A DNA stretch of 12,044 nt from Clostridiaceae bacterium UBA5444 (GTDB lineage: Bacteria; Bacillota; Clostridia; Clostridiales; Oxobacteraceae), in the NCBI GenBank assembly GCA_002426575.1, contig DIRE01000034.1:1-12044 (forward strand), given 5' to 3'. The position numbers and the translations under genes were made by a program. Every line of letters starts with the position of its first letter. Position 1 is the first letter of the stretch. The notes beneath the pieces were generated by a model. It saw only the letters and a list, made by a program, of their open reading frames with translations, searched no databases and was not told the DNA's origin. Shown here piece after piece: positions 5,987 through 11,940 of the stretch.

Positions 5987-6568
5987 ATGAAAGAAAAAAC
6001 GAATGAAATCATTTTAAATACGGCCATTGATTTATTTAGACAAAACGGGTATTCTGCCGTTACCATCAATGAAATCTGCAATATGTGTGGAATCACCAAA
6101 GGCACCTTTTATTATCATTTTAAAACCAAGGAAGATCTTGTCCTAAGCTATTATGAAATGTTAAGCGACGATATGATGCAGATTATGCCGGAACTTTTAA
6201 AAGATAAGCCATGTATTGAAAAGGTTTGGTCATGCATAGAATACTTTATTGACAATACGATTAGCCTTGGACCGGATTTACTCAAAAATTTAATTCAGAT
6301 TGATATGAATGCTGGCTGCAATGTGTTTTCACCCTATTGGAAAGATCATTCTCCCGCCGAAAAGATATTTTCGAAAATGGAATTGGAGCTAATACGGCAG
6401 GGGCAGAAGTCCGGCGAAATAAGGGACAACATTTCGGCGGAGGATCTACTCTGGAATTTTTATGCAGGGCTGATGGGAGTTGCGATGCACTGGAGTTCGG
6501 TTAACGGGAAATACGATGAAAAAAAAGAACTCAAAAAGCTGTTTGATCAGATATTTATGAAAGAATAA
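5987..6568 (+). CDS. TetR/AcrR-family transcriptional regulator
   Basis: A 193-residue DNA-binding repressor from this start. Residues about 4-52 form the TetR helix-turn-helix (IILNTAIDLFRQNGYSAVTI, then the CGITKGTFYYHFKTKEDL recognition region), a very typical sequence. The rest is the ligand-binding and dimer domain, with many acidic and aromatic residues (for example YFIDN and WSSVNGKYDE). I chose the ATG at 5987 because GGAG lies 6 nt upstream. The in-frame ATG at 5975 would add four residues and has no proper ribosome binding site. The gene is divergent from the enoate-reductase-like gene, and palindromes sit on that gene's promoter, so it most likely controls the reductase in response to its substrate (inference). 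The C-terminal part resembles YcdC-type members only loosely. Confidence 0.9.
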   Translation: MKEKTNEIILNTAIDLFRQNGYSAVTINEICNMCGITKGTFYYHFKTKEDLVLSYYEMLSDDMMQIMPELLKDKPCIEKVWSCIEYFIDNTISLGPDLLKNLIQIDMNAGCNVFSPYWKDHSPAEKIFSKMELELIRQGQKSGEIRDNISAEDLLWNFYAGLMGVAMHWSSVNGKYDEKKELKKLFDQIFMKE

Positions 6569-6788
6569 TCCGGTGATTCATGAACAAGACTTTTGTGATC
6601 TCTTCAACTTTTAGCCGTCAATGCTGCTATACTGCCCATGAAACCTTGATTTTACTGGGTTTGTTCTGTATCACTCGTGTCACCAGCTGCGCCGAAGGTA
6701 GGTCTGCACTTCATTTTTGCGGGATGCGTTTTGTGTTGTGACCGCGCTGAGGTCTGCATCTAAATTGCCCTAATGACACCAATTAAAT
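6569..6788. other. Stretch with no intact gene, GC-richer than flanks; possible remnant frame at 6652-6759 (minus)
   Basis: A minus-strand frame of 35 codons (MQTSARSQHKTHPAK through FGAAGDTSDTEQTQ) has an ATG at 6759, a stop at 6652 and no ribosome binding site. The GDTSDTE stretch recalls the lead-in of some group II intron maturases, but I cannot verify that. The 9-mer AGGTCTGCA occurs twice about 50 bp apart, near 6700 and 6750. Composition drops back to AT-rich at about 6780, which is where I place the right edge of the acquired segment. Confidence 0.3.
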
Positions 6789-7556
6789 TTATTTGCTTTG
6801 TCTTATAAATTTGCATACTTCTTCCACTGTTTCTAATCTATTTGATCCTGATATCACCTTAAAGCTTTTACATGGCTTTTGGGGTTTTGAATTCCTAGGT
6901 CCCCCAACTTGATAAACATCGTCTTCAGCAGATACAAGTGCCCAATCCAAAACTGCAGCCTTTATATTTGATGCTAATACTTGAGCTGCTCCAATATCTG
7001 GTACACTATAGGGTATAACTATTGACATTCTATTTTTCCCTCCATTAATATTATTTATTTGATTTTGTACATCTCTTCTAAAGTCCCCCACGGTTTTACC
7101 ATATTCTTTGAAATAGCCAATAGGGTCTGTATGGGTTGTGTCTTTAAATCTTACTGCTGCGTCATAATGAGATATTAGATTATCCTCAGTTACTTTATTT
7201 ATTTTAAGTACATCAGCAAGCAAATACGCAAATAACCATACACCTTTTTCCCATACTTCATTAAATTTCTGAGGGTCTCTTTCATAAGGTCTGCAAAGCT
7301 CAACCCCTAAGTATCTATGATTTGCCGTCCATCCTGCATGCCAAGCAATCTCGTCCGTTGGAACCATCTGTATAATAGAACCCCAATCCACGGAAAAATG
7401 AGACATAACCTCTCTTTCAGTTCTTTCAAAATAATCGCGTATATTTTTTGCAGTGGCACCAGGCATTGCTGTCTCATGAACTAGCACTCCAATTGGCTTA
7501 AACTTTTCTTTTGATCTTCTATTAACCAGTGGATCTTGTATTATATTGTAACCCAT
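6789..7556 (-). CDS. N-acetylmuramoyl-L-alanine amidase (Ami_2) with cell-wall-binding-like tail
   Basis: Zinc amidase that cuts the bond between MurNAc and L-Ala in peptidoglycan, as in CwlA/XlyA-type autolysins and phage endolysins. The Amidase_2 domain covers residues about 5-160. Likely zinc ligands are His27 (VLVHET), His130 (SHYD) and Asp144 (HTDP), with Glu86 in GVELC near the active site. Residues about 175-255 (YQVGGP, VISGSNRLETVEEVCKFI) resemble one cell-wall-binding-2 unit or a phage-lysin tail. I chose the ATG at 7554-7556 because AGAGGGGGAAT sits just upstream. The frame is open for another 56 codons to 7724, including a hydrophobic stretch, but its far part is omegaRNA-like DNA. 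From this start there is no signal peptide. That suggests a phage-type lysin needing a holin, yet no other phage genes are present. Confidence 0.8.
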   Translation of the reverse strand: MGYNIIQDPLVNRRSKEKFKPIGVLVHETAMPGATAKNIRDYFERTEREVMSHFSVDWGSIIQMVPTDEIAWHAGWTANHRYLGVELCRPYERDPQKFNEVWEKGVWLFAYLLADVLKINKVTEDNLISHYDAAVRFKDTTHTDPIGYFKEYGKTVGDFRRDVQNQINNINGGKNRMSIVIPYSVPDIGAAQVLASNIKAAVLDWALVSAEDDVYQVGGPRNSKPQKPCKSFKVISGSNRLETVEEVCKFIRQSK

Positions 7557-7685
7557 TTCTATTCCCCCTCTTATTTTAATTCTATTATTTTCTGGTCTTG
7601 CCCAATAGTAATATTTCCACAATATAACTATACCGCTACTTATTCCTGCCCCCGCAAATCCACTCAATAAGCTAGTTAGTTTAGT
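7557..7685 (-). other. Open frame upstream of the amidase with a membrane-like segment
   Basis: In frame with the amidase and without a stop, the DNA encodes LLSGFAGAGISSGIVILW, a credible membrane helix. It may be part of a longer original amidase with an N-terminal anchor, or the end of a holin-type neighbour fused by chance. No start codon with a ribosome binding site lies in it, except those inside the IS605 debris. Confidence 0.3.
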
Positions 7686-7835
7686 GTGAACCTCACATCG
7701 TGTGCTTCTGGATTGCTCCATCATTTTCCCACATCATCGTCCTCGTTACCTACTAACTCTATGGGTGTCTTAATTCGGATAGTCCCTACCCTATTTACTA
7801 TTTCTATTTGTATTTATATTAAGCACTTATATCTA
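7686..7835 (-). ncRNA. Candidate omegaRNA (reRNA) region of the decayed IS605-type element
   Basis: TnpB elements encode a guide RNA overlapping and following the 3' end of tnpB. Downstream of the tnpB stop the minus strand carries GGTAGGGACTATCCGAATT, then GACACCCATAGAG, and finally GAAGC, a CACA-CGA-TGTG mini-hairpin and GGTTCAC (7686-7692). This layout resembles the conserved scaffold end of clostridial IS605-type elements as I remember it. The guide would start at about 7685. Both ends are approximate, and the recognition is by eye only. Confidence 0.45.
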
Positions 7836-8208
7836 ATTCTCTTAACCCCTGTTTAAGTATATTTTGTGCAGCATTTTCATCTCTTTGATGAGTACTTCCA
7901 CATTCAGAGCATACCCACTCTCTTATACTCAAACATTTGGCTTCTTTATTTTGACAGCCACAACCTGAGCATAATTGACTACTTGCATACCATGGATCAA
8001 TTTTATGATATATTCTATCATTCCACTGTGCTTTATATCGTAATTGTCTTGTAAATTCACTCCATGATACATCGCTAATTGCTTTTGCTAAGTTATGATT
8101 TTTAACCATACCTTTAATGTTTAAATCTTCACTTTTATTAGATTCTATTTTAGCTGGGATGTACATTGCTTTTGGTTTTAAACCGTTATTTACGTACCAA
8201 AACCTCAC
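7819..8208 (-). pseudogene. tnpB: Truncated TnpB (IS605/IS607 OrfB), C-terminal part
   Basis: RNA-guided nuclease of IS200/IS605-type elements, reduced to 129 codons from a usual 350-400. From residue 27 it is typical: EDLNIKGMVKNHNLAKAISD holds the RuvC-II glutamate. The zinc ribbon uses Cys80, Cys83, Cys100 and Cys103, and RDENAAQNIL holds the RuvC-III aspartate (Asp110). The N-terminal domains and the RuvC-I aspartate are missing. Residues 1-25 (from a GTG) do not look like TnpB and overlap an inverted-repeat segment. It cannot be an active nuclease. No tnpA is present. The gene sits between the amidase and the MBL-fold gene, all on the minus strand. Confidence 0.85.
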
Positions 8209-8250
8209 TATTAAATTTAGACTAATTATCTTTAATTATTCCCAGCTAAA
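8149..8250. repeat. 102-bp segment bounded by 11-bp perfect inverted repeats
   Basis: TTTAGCTGGGA (8149-8159) and TCCCAGCTAAA (8240-8250) are exact complements. The segment covers the aberrant first codons of the tnpB remnant. It may be a small MITE-like insertion or part of the element's left end. I see no target duplication. Confidence 0.4.
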
Positions 8251-8263
8251 TGAAATATCATAT

Positions 8264-8278
8264 GGGGACGGTATCCCC
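8264..8278. repeat. Short GC-rich hairpin after the MBL-fold gene
   Basis: GGGGA-CGGTA-TCCCC forms a 5-bp stem with a 5-nt loop, about 40 bp beyond the stop of the MBL-fold gene. No T-run follows on the minus strand, so it is a doubtful terminator. The rest of 8209-8314 shows nothing clear. Confidence 0.3.
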
Positions 8279-8314
8279 CTTAGTGAAGAAGTTTTTTCCG
8301 CTATAAGATCATCA

Positions 8315-9079
8315 CTATATATGAATTTGAAAGTTTGGAAACTTGAATATACCATTTCCTTTTTTTAATTTACCAGAATCAAAGATTTCTGTGAATCCAT
8401 CATCTATTTCATTTATAATAGTTGTTGGAATGTTTAACGTATGGTGTCCAGGCAAAACTCTTTCAACCTTAAGCTTTCTAACTTTTCGCACTGATTTCAT
8501 AAATTCTATCGGGTCCGTTGTTGGATAAAAGGCATACAAAGTGCCTTTGTAAATTAAATCCCCTGAATACAGATATTTTCGCTCTAGTTCATAAAGGCAT
8601 ATATGCCCTGGAGAATGTCCAGGGGTATGTATTACTTTAACCGTTCTTTTTCCTAAATCAAATAAGTCACCATCTTTTAATATTCGTTCTGGTGTACCTT
8701 GAAAAACCTGATATTTAGTAATATCAAAATCGGGTGGGAAATCACAAGGTCTCTTTGTCAAATTTTTTTTAACAACCTGCAATGGAATCGGAAATTTAGA
8801 GGAAAGCCAATCACTCTCATCTTCATAAACTGCTATATGCCTAAAAAGTTTGTGTCCACCTATATGATCCCAATGGACATGGGTTGAAACAATTTCAAGA
8901 GGCAATTCAGTAATCTTATCAACAACTTCTTTTATATTTTGCACTCCTAATCCAGTATCAATTAGCAATGCCTTCTCAGCACCAATAAGTAAGTAACAAT
9001 GGGTTTCCTCCCAATGCTTATACTCACTAATTGCATATGTATCACCATCTATTTTTTCAACAGTAAACCAATCATTCAT
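8315..9079 (-). CDS. MBL-fold metallo-hydrolase
   Basis: A 254-residue soluble metallo-beta-lactamase-fold enzyme with two metal sites. The signature HVHWDH lies at residues 67-72. HTPGHSPGH further on supplies the third metal histidine, YSGDLIY the bridging aspartate, and VLPGHH near the C terminus the last histidine. The ligand set is complete, so it should be active. The family hydrolyses thioesters, lactones, phosphodiesters and other bonds, and nothing here fixes the substrate. The glyoxalase-II-like core hints at thioester hydrolysis, but the length and C terminus are generic. The ATG at 9077-9079 is used because AGGAGG (9087-9092) lies 7 nt upstream. An ATG at 9097 in the same frame would have the ribosome binding site inside the gene. 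It appears monocistronic. Confidence 0.88.
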   Translation of the reverse strand: MNDWFTVEKIDGDTYAISEYKHWEETHCYLLIGAEKALLIDTGLGVQNIKEVVDKITELPLEIVSTHVHWDHIGGHKLFRHIAVYEDESDWLSSKFPIPLQVVKKNLTKRPCDFPPDFDITKYQVFQGTPERILKDGDLFDLGKRTVKVIHTPGHSPGHICLYELERKYLYSGDLIYKGTLYAFYPTTDPIEFMKSVRKVRKLKVERVLPGHHTLNIPTTIINEIDDGFTEIFDSGKLKKGNGIFKFPNFQIHI

Positions 9080-9111
9080 AGAAACTCCTCCTGTCATATT
9101 AAGGTGTAAAG

Positions 9112-9157
9112 AATATGTATCATATTGTCTATCGCTTTACCCCTTCTAACTATTATA
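9112..9157 (-). promoter_or_regulatory. -10 element and palindrome upstream of the MBL-fold gene
   Basis: TATAAT (9152-9157, minus strand) with a poor -35 would give a leader of about 65 nt. In the leader, AATATG-TAT-CATATT (9112-9126) is a perfect 6+3+6 palindrome, a possible repressor site. Confidence 0.35.
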
Positions 9158-9221
9158 AGCATTGGAATTTAGTATTTTGTCGCTACACAAGAATTGGATT
9201 TGAATATGGTGTAAAACACTG

Positions 9222-9249
9222 CACCCGAGAGCCATAAAATTCTCGGGTG
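9222..9249. terminator. Hairpin between the XRE and MBL-fold genes
   Basis: CACCCGAGA (9222-9230) and TCTCGGGTG (9241-9249) are perfect 9-bp arms with a 10-nt loop, 73 bp past the stop of the XRE gene. On the minus strand it is followed by CAGTGTTTTAC rather than a clean T-run, so it is an imperfect intrinsic terminator. On the minus strand the foot of the stem, GGTG, can also pair with CACC ten bases on, an alternative small hairpin. Confidence 0.45.
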
Positions 9250-9322
9250 AAAAATTATATTTATTTGCTTGCGTTTTTAAATGAAATGTTTAACTACAAG
9301 GGTATTGCTCATATTATCATAT

Positions 9323-10087
9323 CTACTCATATTTTTTCCCTACAACATATATTGGGATAAACATACTAAACACTGAGCAAAGTGTAAATATAAGTTGTCC
9401 TTTTTCCCAAAGAATCGGAGAAAGATATGAGATTAGAAAATATAATAATGGAAATAAAATCAGGATGGCTACGATAGATAAGTGTACTGCCTTTAAAATA
9501 TGTTTCCAATTGCTATTGTTGAATCTTATTCCAGCGACATTCATTCTAAAAATTCCATCATTATAAAAGCTAATTTTATTATTGTCATAGTAAACAGGCA
9601 ATGTTTCTTTCACTAAAAATGTAAAGTATGTTCCAAAAACTAACATTAGTAATTCAACTGTTGCTAAATTATTAAAAAGATTATCAGGTGTATAGCCAAG
9701 GAAAATAAGTAAAATTACTTCCAAAACAAAAATCACAACAGATGATAAAAAAATAATTTTTCTTTTTTTCTTTGCATTGTTAAGTTTCTCTTTATCCTCT
9801 TTTGACAAAGTAATTGTCTTTGTCATCAAAGACTCTACTTCTTGCACTGTAAATGGGGTATCAGATTCAATCTTCTTTCCACTTAACAATTCAGTTGTTG
9901 TAACGCCAAGTATTTTTGCTAAAGGCATTAATAATGAAATGTCGGGCAAGCTTAATCCTCTCTCCCACTTGCTCACAGCTTTATCTGAAAGGTATAGTTG
10001 CTCTGCAAGTTGTTTTTGTGTTAATCCTTTTTCTTTCCTTAGTTTGGTTAAAAATTGTCCGAATTCTTCGTTGTTTATTGTTTGCAT
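9323..10087 (-). CDS. XRE-family regulator with C-terminal membrane domain
   Basis: A 254-residue protein. Residues 8-68 form a Cro/C1-type helix-turn-helix (LRKEKGLTQKQLAEQL, AVSKWERGLSLPDI). A charged linker (about 70-110, ending in a KKKRK stop) leads to four hydrophobic segments at about 111-130, 140-160, 200-221 and 231-250. This architecture is common in Firmicutes, where such membrane-tethered XRE proteins sit near transporters or sense envelope stress. Its target is unknown. GGGGGTG lies 8 nt before the ATG at 10085-10087. The gene is preceded by its own likely promoter and appears independent of the C_GCAxxG gene, which ends 131 bp upstream. Confidence 0.85.
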   Translation of the reverse strand: MQTINNEEFGQFLTKLRKEKGLTQKQLAEQLYLSDKAVSKWERGLSLPDISLLMPLAKILGVTTTELLSGKKIESDTPFTVQEVESLMTKTITLSKEDKEKLNNAKKKRKIIFLSSVVIFVLEVILLIFLGYTPDNLFNNLATVELLMLVFGTYFTFLVKETLPVYYDNNKISFYNDGIFRMNVAGIRFNNSNWKHILKAVHLSIVAILILFPLLYFLISYLSPILWEKGQLIFTLCSVFSMFIPIYVVGKKYE

Positions 10088-10151
10088 TATTCAGCACCCC
10101 CTGCAATTAGCATAAATATAAAGCTGAAAACAAACAACCGTCTGTCGGTAG

Positions 10152-10179
10152 ATATTAGGTTATATTCAAAGTAAACCAA
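10152..10179 (-). promoter_or_regulatory. Probable promoter of the XRE-family gene
   Basis: On the minus strand TTGGTT (10174-10179), 16 bp, TAATAT (10152-10157). Just downstream ACCG-TCTGT-CGGT (10137-10149) is a small inverted repeat that could be an autoregulatory site. Confidence 0.35.
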
Positions 10180-10218
10180 CAGTAGAATATATTAAATTGC
10201 TATAAACTTTACTTATTT

Positions 10219-10728
10219 CTAACACTTCTGAGTCGGTGTCCCCACATTTCTACTGCGGCAAACAGAGCCTGTTGACTTAAGTGTTCCATTAATATATTCG
10301 TCCAATATTATTGCTGCTTGTTCAACAAGCTCTGCACAAGGACGTTTTTTATAATACTCTTCAGTTCTGTCTTCAGGTATGGGAGTATCACTTTTTACAG
10401 AGAGTCCTAAAAGTTCCCTACATATAATTGAGCCGTTCTCATACTTAAACTTTTTACCCATTGACTGAATAAGCTTATAGTGCTCAATTTTGGCAGCTTT
10501 ATCTAACGGATCAGAATATCCATATATCATGCCGGCAACCATAAACATGCCAGTAACCGCTCCACATACTTCACGAAGTCTGCCCATTCCGCCGCCAAAG
10601 GATGAAGCAATTTTTAATGCAGTTTCTAAATCCAGTCCCGTTTCATCACAAAAAGCTGCAAAAACAGACTGTGAACAATTGTATCCTTTTTTAAATAGTT
10701 CTTTTGCTAATTCTGAATGCTCACTCAA
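10219..10728 (-). CDS. C_GCAxxG_C_C family protein (possible redox or metal-cluster protein)
   Basis: A 169-residue member of the family named after its cysteine pattern. The conserved cysteines are Cys18 (YNCSQSV), Cys55 in VCGAVTG, Cys103 (IICRELLG) and Cys131 (RPCAELV), all present. SSFGGGMGRL (42-51) is the usual glycine-rich stretch. Members occur in anaerobes and are thought to bind a metal or cluster, but I know of no settled biochemical role. The last 20 residues, with two further cysteines, extend beyond the family core. The start is TTG at 10726-10728, overlapping the TGA of the UPF0251 gene (TTGA), so the two are translationally coupled and likely work together. Confidence 0.85.
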   Translation of the reverse strand: MSEHSELAKELFKKGYNCSQSVFAAFCDETGLDLETALKIASSFGGGMGRLREVCGAVTGMFMVAGMIYGYSDPLDKAAKIEHYKLIQSMGKKFKYENGSIICRELLGLSVKSDTPIPEDRTEEYYKKRPCAELVEQAAIILDEYINGTLKSTGSVCRSRNVGTPTQKC

Positions 10729-11111
10729 ATTTCCTTTTCACCTCGATCTGCATTATCCATAAAGCACTTTCCATGCTTATGTCTACGACAACCACGACCA
10801 CAACCTTCTCCGAATCCGTTGCAAAGTCGATACTCGCCTCCCCCAATTAGTAGCACTTTACCATTAACTAATGATTCCGCCAGCTTTTTTCTAGCTCCAA
10901 TATAAATACCCTGAACAGTAGTTCGAGCAACATTCATCTGTTTAGCACATTCTTCTTGTGTAAATCCTTCTAAATCGATAAGCCTTATGGTTTCATATTC
11001 GTCAACCGTCATATTTACATTGTCTTTATCATCTGACATAGAATCAATAGGACCAAATTTATTGCTTTCTGGCAAACAGCATACTTTTCTCCATTTCATT
11101 GGCCTTGGCAT
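10725..11111 (-). CDS. UPF0251 (DUF134) helix-turn-helix regulator with Cys-rich tail
   Basis: A 128-residue protein beginning MPRPMKWRKVCCLPESNKFGP, the hallmark of the DUF134/UPF0251 family. Residues about 32-85 form a sigma-70-region-4-like helix-turn-helix (MTVDEYETIRLIDLEGFTQE, then CAKQMNVARTTVQGIY). The tail (97-116) is rich in Cys, Gly, Arg and His (CNGFGEGCGRGCRRHKHGKC) and could bind a metal or Fe-S cluster. That would make this a metal- or redox-sensing DNA-binding protein (inference). GAGGTGAT lies upstream of the ATG at 11109-11111. It is the first gene of a pair with the C_GCAxxG protein and has a strong promoter bracketed by twin palindromes, suggesting autoregulation. Confidence 0.87.
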   Translation of the reverse strand: MPRPMKWRKVCCLPESNKFGPIDSMSDDKDNVNMTVDEYETIRLIDLEGFTQEECAKQMNVARTTVQGIYIGARKKLAESLVNGKVLLIGGGEYRLCNGFGEGCGRGCRRHKHGKCFMDNADRGEKEI

Positions 11112-11283
11112 AATCTCATCACCTCAATTCTAACTAAGAATAATCAGAGAATTCTCTAATTACTTCTGATATATGTTATAGGCACTCTAGTTGCTTATCA
11201 GTAATCTCAAATCGGTTTTGTAAGATACCTTTGTATGGATTTCATCTCTCCTTGTCGTATGGTTCACCCCGCCTTATAGCTTG
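11112..11283 (-). other. Long 5' leader of the UPF0251 pair, no assured gene
   Basis: The leader holds a 12-bp palindrome AGAGAATTCTCT (11146-11157). It also holds a 12-codon frame (MKSIQRYLTKPI, 11207-11245) with AAGGAGAG almost touching its ATG. Another frame (11176-11241) reads NPYKGILQNRFEITD and ends ECL, with no start. I recognise no riboswitch. Confidence 0.3.
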
Positions 11284-11334
11284 TGACATATGTCATTTAC
11301 AATACCTATTGTACCTCATTAATGACATATGTCA
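11284..11334. promoter_or_regulatory. Twin palindromic operators TGACATATGTCA flanking the promoter core
   Basis: The identical 12-bp perfect palindrome lies at 11284-11295 and 11323-11334, 39 bp apart. One overlaps the -35, and the other sits just after the transcription start. With the adjoining TT/AA they form 14-bp inverted arms. Between them TACAATA-CC-TATTGTA (11298-11313) is a third perfect palindrome overlapping the -10. This is a classic layout for repression. Confidence 0.7.
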
Positions 11335-11335
11335 A
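11308..11335 (-). promoter_or_regulatory. Promoter of the UPF0251/C_GCAxxG pair
   Basis: On the minus strand TTGACA (11330-11335), 16 bp, TACAAT (11308-11313). Transcription would start near 11301, leaving a leader of about 190 nt. Confidence 0.7.
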
Positions 11336-11463
11336 TAACTTTTTTAAAATTCATTTCAATCATTAGGGAAATAGCCAATCCAAGTTTATTAAGAGATTAT
11401 GTATTAAGCCAACCTAAAGTATTAAGTAGATATTGATTAAAATATGGAAATTCCTATTTGTCA
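11336..11463. other. AT-rich spacer after the ATL gene, nothing seen
   Basis: I find no gene, no convincing terminator and no repeat. A short GGAAATTCC palindrome near 11451 is too small to interpret. Confidence 0.4.
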
Positions 11464-11940
11464 CTATAATTCAAATAGCACATTTTCATAGTTTTGAACG
11501 TAATATTTAATATTCTTCCTGCCTTTTTGAATAACTGTATGTCCCTCTGATTCCAGCTTCTTTCTCTGCTCTTCCACACCGCCAGGATACTTTGGATTCA
11601 ATTCACCATTTGCTTTTAATGTTCTCCAATATGGTGTTTCATTCCCACTTCTTTGGTAACTTGCCCATGCTACGGTAGAAGTAAATATTTCTGCTGTTAT
11701 AGGTTCAGTAAAGTCAGCACCACTTAACTTTGCAAAATATTCTCTGATATTTCCCGATGTTGTTACTTTGCCATATGGCACTAATTTCATTACCTTATCA
11801 TACTCAATAGGTGGGGCAAAATACATTTTATCTCCACCATATTTTTCAATGTTTTTAGCATCTGTAATAGTTTGAAATTTAGGCATATCCTTACTATCAT
11901 TCAACATTGCATTAAAATCTTTTTTATCTTCATTTGACAT
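11464..11940 (-). CDS. Alkyltransferase-like (ATL / MGMT-family) DNA-binding protein without acceptor cysteine
   Basis: A 158-residue protein. The C-terminal two thirds match the DNA-binding domain of O6-alkylguanine-DNA alkyltransferases: VPYGKVTTSGNI (54-65), PYWRTL (103-108) at the place of the PCHRV active site, and GGVEEQRKKLESEG (120-133). The acceptor cysteine is replaced by Trp, as in ATL proteins, which bind alkylated bases and flag them for nucleotide excision repair rather than removing the alkyl group. The usual histidine after the tryptophan is also absent, so this is a diverged member. The first 35 residues, rich in Lys, Asp and Asn, are extra compared with the roughly 100-residue ATLs. 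AAGGAGG lies 8 nt before the ATG at 11938-11940. The gene stands alone, with an AT-rich upstream region (11941-12044) that shows no clear promoter. Confidence 0.75.
   Translation of the reverse strand: MSNEDKKDFNAMLNDSKDMPKFQTITDAKNIEKYGGDKMYFAPPIEYDKVMKLVPYGKVTTSGNIREYFAKLSGADFTEPITAEIFTSTVAWASYQRSGNETPYWRTLKANGELNPKYPGGVEEQRKKLESEGHTVIQKGRKNIKYYVQNYENVLFEL

Noticed and set aside
6775..6782. Possible attachment-site copy (ACACCAA) of the tRNA-Arg 3' end
   Set aside because: Only 7 bp match the sequence at 3217-3223, no longer identity follows, and no integrase gene is present.
7557..7724. 311-codon version of the amidase
   Set aside because: Its first codons lie in omegaRNA-like IS605 DNA, while a strong ribosome binding site precedes the internal ATG at 7556.
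7866..8887. Plus-strand open frames opposite tnpB and the MBL-fold gene
   Set aside because: They are shadows of the minus-strand genes, without ribosome binding sites.
9080..9097. Upstream ATG of the MBL-fold gene
   Set aside because: The AGGAGG ribosome binding site lies inside this extension, so translation begins at 9079.
9777..10905. Plus-strand open frames opposite the XRE, C_GCAxxG and UPF0251 genes
   Set aside because: They are antisense to well-supported genes and low in complexity.
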